Assembly: GCA_964236535.1 (NCBI GenBank)
Contig: CAXSEF010000102.1
Coordinates: forward strand, 1 to 10,970
Direction of reading: 5' to 3'
DNA from: CAXSEF01 sp964236535
GTDB lineage: Bacteria > Pseudomonadota > Alphaproteobacteria > Acetobacterales > Acetobacteraceae
Length of the DNA: 10,970 bases
Shown: in pieces, positions 7,057 to 10,970 of the stretch
Layout: each line of letters starts with the position of its first letter
Numbering within the stretch: the stretch's first letter is position 1
Position numbers and translations under genes: made by a program
Notes under the pieces: generated by a model
The model's database searches: none
What the model was told of the DNA's origin: nothing
What the model saw: only the letters and a program-made list of their open reading frames with translations

Positions 7057-7770
7057 TCATTCCGACACCCGCCCATCGGCCACGCGCAGCTGCCGCCCGC
7101 AGCGCGCCGCCAGCCCCGGGTCGTGGGTGATCAGCATCAGCGTGGTCCCCTTGCGCGCCTGCATGTCGAACAGCAGGTCCATCACCACCTGCCCGGTCGC
7201 CTGGTCGAGGTTGCCGGTGGGCTCGTCGGCCAGCAGCAGGCGCGGCCGCGACGTGAAGGCGCGCGCCAGCGCCACCCGCTGCTGCTCGCCGCCGGAGAGC
7301 TGGCCGGGCAGGTGCGTCAGCCGGTGCCCGAGCCCGACCGCCTCCAGGCTGGCCCGCGCCCGCGCCGCCGCATCGTGCACCCCGGCCAGCTCCAGCGGCA
7401 CGGCGACGTTCTCGAGCGCGGTCATCGCCGGGATCAGGTGGAACGCCTGGAACACGATGCCCACGGTGTCGCGGCGGAACCGCGCCAGCGCGTCCTCGCC
7501 CATCGCGGTGATCTCCGCGCCACCGATGCGCACCTGCCCGCCGCTCGCGCGTTCCAGCCCGGCCAGCACCATCAGCAGGCTGGTCTTGCCCGAACCGGAA
7601 GGCCCGACGATGCCCACAGCCTCGCCCGCACCCACCTCCATGGTGACACCGTTGAGGATGTTGACCGGCCCGGCGGCCGAAGGCACGGTCAGCCTCAGGT
7701 CGCGGACCCGGACCAGCGGCTCGGTGTCCGGCGTGCGGGCCGGGGCGTGTGCGGAGGCGAGGGTGTCCAT
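7057..7770 (-). CDS. ybbA: ABC transporter ATP-binding protein (YbbA/LolD-like)
   Basis: The 237-residue ATPase has all functional motifs: Walker A GPSGSGKTS (residues 56-64), Q-loop Gln108 in FQAFHLIP, signature LSGGEQQ (158-164), Walker B LLLADEP (178-184) followed by TGNLD, and the H-loop His216 in LITHD. The FQAFHLIP and TGNLD forms are typical of the MacB/LolD/YbbA group, whose permeases have FtsX domains, and such a permease follows on the same strand. The protein should sit at the cytoplasmic face and drive that permease. ATG at 7770 was chosen because it leaves about 18 residues before the conserved PLVRVRDL start; an ATG at 7851 would add a 27-residue unconserved leader. The start codon overlaps a possible ATG of the divergent esterase. 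Confidence 0.93.
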   Translation of the reverse strand: MDTLASAHAPARTPDTEPLVRVRDLRLTVPSAAGPVNILNGVTMEVGAGEAVGIVGPSGSGKTSLLMVLAGLERASGGQVRIGGAEITAMGEDALARFRRDTVGIVFQAFHLIPAMTALENVAVPLELAGVHDAAARARASLEAVGLGHRLTHLPGQLSGGEQQRVALARAFTSRPRLLLADEPTGNLDQATGQVVMDLLFDMQARKGTTLMLITHDPGLAARCGRQLRVADGRVSE

Positions 7771-7849
7771 GGGCGGTGCATATGGCGCCCGTGCCGGCCG
7801 GACGAAGGCCGCGCCGGGCGGTTTCTTGCTGGCACCACCCGCATGGCTC

Positions 7850-8479
7850 ATGGCGCTGCTCGCCTGCGTCCTGGCGCTGCTGGCCTGCACGCCGGCGCTG
7901 GCCCGTCCACTGCGCCTGCTGACCTTCGGCGATTCCCTGACTGCCGGCTACGGCCTGCCGCATGCCGACGGCTTCGAGGCCCAGCTGCAGGCGGCGCTCG
8001 TCAAATCCGGCCACGACGTCGTCATCCTTGACGGCGGCGTCTCCGGCGACACCAGCGCCGGCGGCATGGCGCGGATCGACTGGTCGCTGTCGGACCATCC
8101 GGACTGCGCGCTGGTCGAGCTGGGCGCCAATGACGGCCTGCGCGGCCTCGATCCCGCGGCCATGGAAGCCAACCTGCGCACGATCCTGGACCGGCTGGCG
8201 GCACAGCACATCCCGGTGCTGCTGTCGGGGATGTATGCGCCGCCGAACCTCGGCCAGGGCTACGACGACGCCTTCCGCTCGGTGTTCGACCGGCTGAGCC
8301 GGCGGCCCGGGCTGCTGTACGACCCGTTCTTCCTGCAGGGCGTAGCGCTCGACCCGTCGCTCAAGCAACCGGACGGCCTGCACCCCACGGCAAAGGGGGT
8401 CGCGATCATCGTGGCCCGGTTGCTGCCCATGGTCGAGGCGCTGCTGTCCGAGGTGCCGGTCCAGGCGCCCGCACCATGA
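7850..8479 (+). CDS. tesA: SGNH-hydrolase esterase (TesA-like arylesterase/lysophospholipase)
   Basis: The protein (209 residues from this start) has the SGNH blocks: GDSL with nucleophile Ser29 (27-30), Gly63 in DGGVSGDTSAGG, GANDG with Asn94 (92-96), and the Asp175/His178 pair in PDGLHP. TesA-type enzymes hydrolyse thioesters, lysophospholipids and aryl esters in the periplasm. Residues 1-18 (MALLACVLALLACTPALA) look like an export signal core ending ALA|RP, and LLAC could alternatively be a lipobox. This start lacks a basic n-region and a clear ribosome-binding site. An in-frame ATG at 7769 has GAGGG five bases upstream and would add a segment with Arg and Lys before a longer hydrophobic run, but would overlap the divergent ATPase start. 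The true start is therefore open. The divergent tesA/ybbAP arrangement matches that of E. coli and many proteobacteria. Confidence 0.9.
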   Translation: MALLACVLALLACTPALARPLRLLTFGDSLTAGYGLPHADGFEAQLQAALVKSGHDVVILDGGVSGDTSAGGMARIDWSLSDHPDCALVELGANDGLRGLDPAAMEANLRTILDRLAAQHIPVLLSGMYAPPNLGQGYDDAFRSVFDRLSRRPGLLYDPFFLQGVALDPSLKQPDGLHPTAKGVAIIVARLLPMVEALLSEVPVQAPAP

Positions 8480-8540
8480 CCTTCCGGCCGCCCCGCGACG
8501 CTCCCGGCGACGGCGCGCCCTGCCAGGACCGGCTGCCGCC

Positions 8541-9074
8541 ATGAGGCTGTTCGTGGCGCTGGAGCTGCCCTGGACGCTGCGCGAGCGCCTGTGCAGTCTG
8601 TCAGGCGGCCTCAAGGGCGCGCGCTGGGTCCCGCCGGAGAACCAGCATCTGACGCTGCGCTTCCTCGGCGAGCTCGCTGCCTACCAGGCGGAGGAGGCCG
8701 ACCTGGCGCTGGCCGGGGTGCGCGGCCGCTGCTTCGACCTCGTGATGCTGGGCGTGGGCGTCTTCGCCAAGCCGGGTAGGCCCGCGTCGCTGTGGGCCGG
8801 GATCGAGCGCAACCCGGCGCTCGATCACCTGCAGGGCAAGGTGGAAACCGCGCTGCAACGCGCCGGTCTGGCCCCGGAGCGGCGCCGCTTCACCCCGCAC
8901 ATCACCCTCGGCCGCATGCACAATGCCGCGCCAGACGAGCTTGCGGGGTGGGTCACCACACACAATTTGTGTCGCGCCGACCCGCTGCCCGTCGCGCACT
9001 TCACGCTGTTCAGCTCCCGCCTGGGCAAGCAGCAGTCGGTCTATACTCCCGAGGTGGAATATGCGTTGTCCTGA
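8541..9074 (+). CDS. thpR: RNA 2',3'-cyclic phosphodiesterase
   Basis: The 177-residue protein belongs to the 2H phosphoesterase superfamily, ThpR/LigT branch. The two catalytic HxTx motifs are present as HLTL (residues 36-39) and HITL (120-123), and length and spacing match the family. The N terminus MRLFVALELP is the characteristic R-x-F-[IV]-A start, which fixes the ATG at 8541. Family members open 2',3'-cyclic phosphates to 2'-phosphates and show reversible tRNA 2'-5' ligation in vitro. The protein is cytoplasmic. It follows the esterase after 61 bases on the same strand, and its last 14 bases overlap the start of the PCuAC-like gene, which implies coupled translation. Confidence 0.94.
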   Translation: MRLFVALELPWTLRERLCSLSGGLKGARWVPPENQHLTLRFLGELAAYQAEEADLALAGVRGRCFDLVMLGVGVFAKPGRPASLWAGIERNPALDHLQGKVETALQRAGLAPERRRFTPHITLGRMHNAAPDELAGWVTTHNLCRADPLPVAHFTLFSSRLGKQQSVYTPEVEYALS

Positions 9075-9504
9075 CATCGTGCTGGTGGCCCTGCTCGCCG
9101 CGGCCGCCCCGGGTGCCCGCGCGGCAGTCCCGATCGTCGGTCCGCTCATGGTCTCCGATCCGGCGACCACACCGCAGCCCAGCGACGGCGATGCAGTGCT
9201 GTCCATGACCGTCACCAACAACGGCGACGTGACCGACCACCTGATCCGCGCGGCCTGCCCGGTCGCCGGCTCCGTGACCTTCGCGGCGCCGGACAACGGC
9301 GGCTCGGACCAGACCCACCCAGTCGACGGCTTCGAGATCCCGGCGCGCAAGGCGGTGGCGTTCGGGCCAGGCCAGTGGCAGATCGTCCTGCATCACATCA
9401 GCCGCGCCATCGCCGCAAGCGACGTGCTGCCCTGCACGGTGACATTCGAGAAATCCGGCGAGCAGATCGTCCAGGTCGGGGTCGCCGCGGCCGGTCCGTC
9501 CTAG
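9061..9504 (+). CDS. PCuAC/DUF461-like secreted protein lacking copper ligands
   Basis: The 147-residue protein starts with an export signal (residues 1-21, cleavage likely ARA|AVP). It then shows the layout of periplasmic copper chaperone A proteins: TVTNNGD (50-56), PVAGSV (67-72), PVDGFEIPA (87-95), then the C-terminal strand TVTFEKSGE (126-134) ending in VQVGV. In typical PCuAC proteins a H-M...M...H-x-M set binds Cu(I). Aligned by eye, the His/Met pair after PVAG is replaced by Ala75/Pro77, the Met after it by Asp/Thr near 83-85, and the H-x-M by Gln107/Val109. A nearby HH pair (111-112) and two cysteines (66 and 125, perhaps a disulfide) remain. Copper delivery by the known mode therefore seems unlikely. 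ATG at 9061 has GAGGTGG upstream and overlaps the end of thpR by 14 bases. Fold assignment is moderately sure; function is unknown. Confidence 0.8.
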   Translation: MRCPDIVLVALLAAAAPGARAAVPIVGPLMVSDPATTPQPSDGDAVLSMTVTNNGDVTDHLIRAACPVAGSVTFAAPDNGGSDQTHPVDGFEIPARKAVAFGPGQWQIVLHHISRAIAASDVLPCTVTFEKSGEQIVQVGVAAAGPS

Positions 9505-9525
9505 CCGCCGCCCGCGTCATGAAAG

Positions 9526-9653
9526 CCAGACAAGGGGCGCCGACCCTTGACCCCGCCAAGGGCGGAACCTTCGAGGTCTCTTGTCTAGACAGGCGGGATG
9601 TGGGGCCCAGGACCCCGGCGGGTCCAGGGCAGAGCCCTGGCCTTCCTGCCTTG
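9526..9653. repeat. Intergenic palindromic repeat, copy B
   Basis: This copy lies between the PCuAC-like gene and the glycosylase. It contains hairpins CAAGGG/CCCTTG (9531-9549) and CCAGGGC-AGA-GCCCTGG (9624-9640), plus a 10-base palindrome TGTCTAGACA (9582-9591). A 7-base inverted pair AGACAAG/CTTGTCT lies at 9528-9534 and 9580-9586. Its right end, running from GGGTCCAGGG to CTTCCTGCC, aligns with the right ends of copies A and C, which share a core resembling GCAGA-CCT-GG-CTTGC-TGCCT. Its left hairpin resembles the central hairpin of copy A. It is more diverged than A and C are from each other. Confidence 0.6.
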
Positions 9654-9683
9654 GCATCGCGCAATCCGATACTGAAATCCGAC

Positions 9684-10283
9684 TTGCACGGACCCATCCC
9701 CGGCTCCGGCATCGACCAGCTCGCCGGCCAGGCGCGCAGCTGCACGGTCTGCGCCGCGCACCTCCCACTCGGCCCCCGCCCGATCCTGCACGTCTCGGCG
9801 ACCGCCCGTCTGCTGATCGCGAGTCAGGCGCCCGGCACCAAGGTCCACCTGTCTGGGCTGTCGTTCTGGGACGCGTCCGGCGACCGGCTGCGCGCCTGGC
9901 TCGGCATCGGCAAGGACGTGTTCTACGACGCGGCACAGGTTGCGATCGTGCCGATGGGTCTGTGCTATCCGGGCCGGCTGCCCAACGGTGGCGACGCTCC
10001 GCCACGGCCGGAATGCGCGCCGATCTGGCGCCGGCCGCTGCTCACCGCGATGCCGCAGGTCCGGCTCACCCTGCTGGTGGGCAGCTACGCCCAGCGCTGG
10101 GCGCTCGGCCCCGGCTCGATGACCGAGCGGGTGCGCGCCTTCCGCGACTTCCTGCCCGACCACATGCCCCTGCCGCATCCCTCCTGGCGCACCGGGATCT
10201 GGGAGAGCCGCAATCCCTGGTTCGCCGCCGAGGTGCTGCCGGAGCTGCGCCAGAGGGTCCAGGACGTGCTGCATGGCGGCTGA
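9684..10283 (+). CDS. Uracil-DNA glycosylase family protein
   Basis: From a TTG start the protein is 199 residues and fits the bacterial uracil-DNA glycosylase superfamily: SQAPGTKVHLSG (48-59) with SGDRLRAWLG (65-74) for the first active-site region, MGLCYPG (91-97), and PLPHPSWRT (162-170) for the HPS-type motif near the C terminus. Cys20, Cys23, Cys94 and Cys111 are spaced as in family 4/5 glycosylases that bind a 4Fe-4S cluster, so a cluster is plausible. From memory, relatives have PHPSPRN where this has PHPSWRT. The expected role is base excision repair, removing uracil or related lesions; substrate range is unproven. There is no ATG near the conserved start. The only upstream in-frame ATG is at 9519, and using it would translate repeat copy B. 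The gene overlaps the MmcB-like gene by 11 bases. Confidence 0.85.
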   Translation: MHGPIPGSGIDQLAGQARSCTVCAAHLPLGPRPILHVSATARLLIASQAPGTKVHLSGLSFWDASGDRLRAWLGIGKDVFYDAAQVAIVPMGLCYPGRLPNGGDAPPRPECAPIWRRPLLTAMPQVRLTLLVGSYAQRWALGPGSMTERVRAFRDFLPDHMPLPHPSWRTGIWESRNPWFAAEVLPELRQRVQDVLHGG

Positions 10284-10764
10284 GGACACGGACGCCCCGG
10301 CGCTGTTGCTGCCCGAGCGCGCCATGGCCATCAGGCGCGCCGCCAGCCGGTTGTGCGAGATGCTGTCCTGGGCGGTGTTGCACGAGGTGCCATTGCCGAA
10401 CGGCAGGCGCGCCGACATCCTCGCCTTGCGCCCCGACGGCGGTTTCGTCTGCATCGAGGTGAAATCCGGCGCCAGGGACTTCCTGGTCGACGCCAAGTGG
10501 CCCGAATACCGTGGCTACAGCGACGAGCTGTTCTTCGCCGTCGACGGCGACTTCCCGCAGCCGCTCCTGCCGCCGGACACCGGGCTGATCGTGGCGGAGC
10601 AGGGCGAGGCCGAGCTGATCCGGCCGGCACCGGCGCACCCGCTAGCCGCCGCGCGCCGGCGCGCGCTGCTGCACCGCTTCGCCACGATCGCGGCACGGCG
10701 TCTGGCACGTCTCGACGACCCGGCTGCGACTGCTTCGCTACGGGCGGCGCTGCGGGCGGAGTGA
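10273..10764 (+). CDS. mmcB: MmcB family DNA repair protein (putative nuclease)
   Basis: The 163-residue protein matches the MmcB family, with a PD-(D/E)xK nuclease-like core: Glu38 in LHEVPLPNGRRADILAL, Asp48, and the E-x-K pair Glu62/Lys64 in CIEVKSGARDFLVDAKWPEY. YSDELFFAV (82-90) and TGLIVAE (103-109) are further conserved strands. In Caulobacter, mmcB was named for mitomycin C sensitivity and is damage-induced; the biochemical activity is inferred from the fold. ATG at 10273 lies 11 bases inside the end of the glycosylase gene, so the two are probably translated together as a repair pair. I find no GTTC-N7-GTTC or GAAC-N7-GAAC LexA site upstream of the pair. Confidence 0.92.
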   Translation: MAAEDTDAPALLLPERAMAIRRAASRLCEMLSWAVLHEVPLPNGRRADILALRPDGGFVCIEVKSGARDFLVDAKWPEYRGYSDELFFAVDGDFPQPLLPPDTGLIVAEQGEAELIRPAPAHPLAAARRRALLHRFATIAARRLARLDDPAATASLRAALRAE

Positions 10765-10810
10765 ATTGAATGGCCACGAGCAAGAAAGGCCAGGAACCCA
10801 GGCATCGCCC

Positions 10811-10936
10811 TATAGGCCCTCCGCCCAGACCCGCCAAAGGCCTGAGGCCTTTGGAAATTCGTTCCTTAAGCAAATGATTCCAAAGGCGAGCCTTTTGCGG
10901 AGCTCAGAAGCAGAGCCTCTGGACTTGCTTGCCTGG
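10811..10936. repeat. Intergenic palindromic repeat, copy C
   Basis: This copy lies 47 bases after the mmcB stop codon. It shows GCCCAGACCCG (identical to copy A), then the perfect hairpin CCAAAGGCC-TGA-GGCCTTTGG (10834-10854). An AAAGGC-GA-GCCTTT hairpin follows at about 10882-10895, and then the shared right end (10905-10934). The strong 9-bp stem could also help end mmcB transcription, but no T-run follows. No coding potential is seen in 10765-10970; the last 34 bases (10937-10970) hold nothing recognisable. Confidence 0.65.
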
Positions 10937-10970
10937 TCGGTCACCTTCAAGGCCGGTTGATACTACCTAG

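Noticed and set aside
8480..8540. Small gene in the gap between the esterase and thpR
   Set aside because: Only 61 bases, with no convincing frame or structured motif.
9505..9683. LexA/SOS box upstream of the glycosylase-mmcB pair
   Set aside because: Only GAAC-N7-GTCT at about 9566 was found; the alphaproteobacterial GTTC-N7-GTTC or GAAC-N7-GAAC pattern is not met.
9519..9683. ATG at 9519 as the glycosylase start
   Set aside because: It would translate repeat copy B into an N-terminal extension unlike the family, and the TTG at 9684 gives the usual length; kept as an alternative because no ATG is closer.
6891..10936. CRISPR array or insertion sequence as explanation of the repeats
   Set aside because: The copies are diverged, irregularly spaced and have no spacers, and no transposase frame lies in or beside them.

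Overview
The window is high-GC proteobacterial chromosomal DNA. I see no phage, plasmid, integrase, transposase, CRISPR or RNA gene. An MmcB-like nuclease (a mainly alphaproteobacterial family), GTG/TTG starts and hairpin-rich GC-rich intergenic repeats suggest an alphaproteobacterium, perhaps Rhodospirillales/Acetobacteraceae. That placement is inference from gene content and base composition; no marker gene is present to settle it.

Layout. (1) 51-2440, minus strand: a three-gene cluster read right to left. An ABC transporter ATPase gene broken by several indels comes first, then an intact ABC-2 permease that starts inside the ATPase stop codon (GTGA overlap), then a histidine phosphatase. 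(2) 2549-3253, plus strand: a calcineurin-like (PrpA/PP-type) metallophosphoesterase, divergent from the broken ATPase. (3) 3376-4155, minus strand: a Bax inhibitor-1/YccA membrane protein, convergent with the phosphoesterase, with a perfect inverted repeat in its leader. (4) 4383-8479: a tesA/ybbA/ybbP-type locus. The lipoprotein-type ABC ATPase and the large FtsX-domain permease are on the minus strand, and the SGNH esterase is divergent on the plus strand. (5) 8541-10764, plus strand: RNA 2',3'-cyclic phosphodiesterase (thpR), a small PCuAC-fold secreted protein without the usual copper ligands, then a uracil-DNA glycosylase-family protein overlapping an MmcB-like nuclease, which looks like a two-gene DNA-repair unit.

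The main structure not explained by genes is a family of about 125-150 bp intergenic palindromic repeats. Three diverged copies lie at 6891-7043 (between ybbA and ybbP), 9526-9653 (upstream of the glycosylase) and 10811-10936 (after mmcB). They share an end motif and hairpins, and one hairpin stem keeps its pairing although its bases differ between copies. Two copies are open in the reading frame of the gene that follows, which makes those two starts uncertain.

Most of the window is ordinary housekeeping and envelope content. The points that deserve a second look are the repeat family, the ATPase whose lesions fall in the Walker A and LSGGQ motifs while its permease stays intact, and the ligand-less PCuAC protein. 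No gap between genes exceeds 300 bases.
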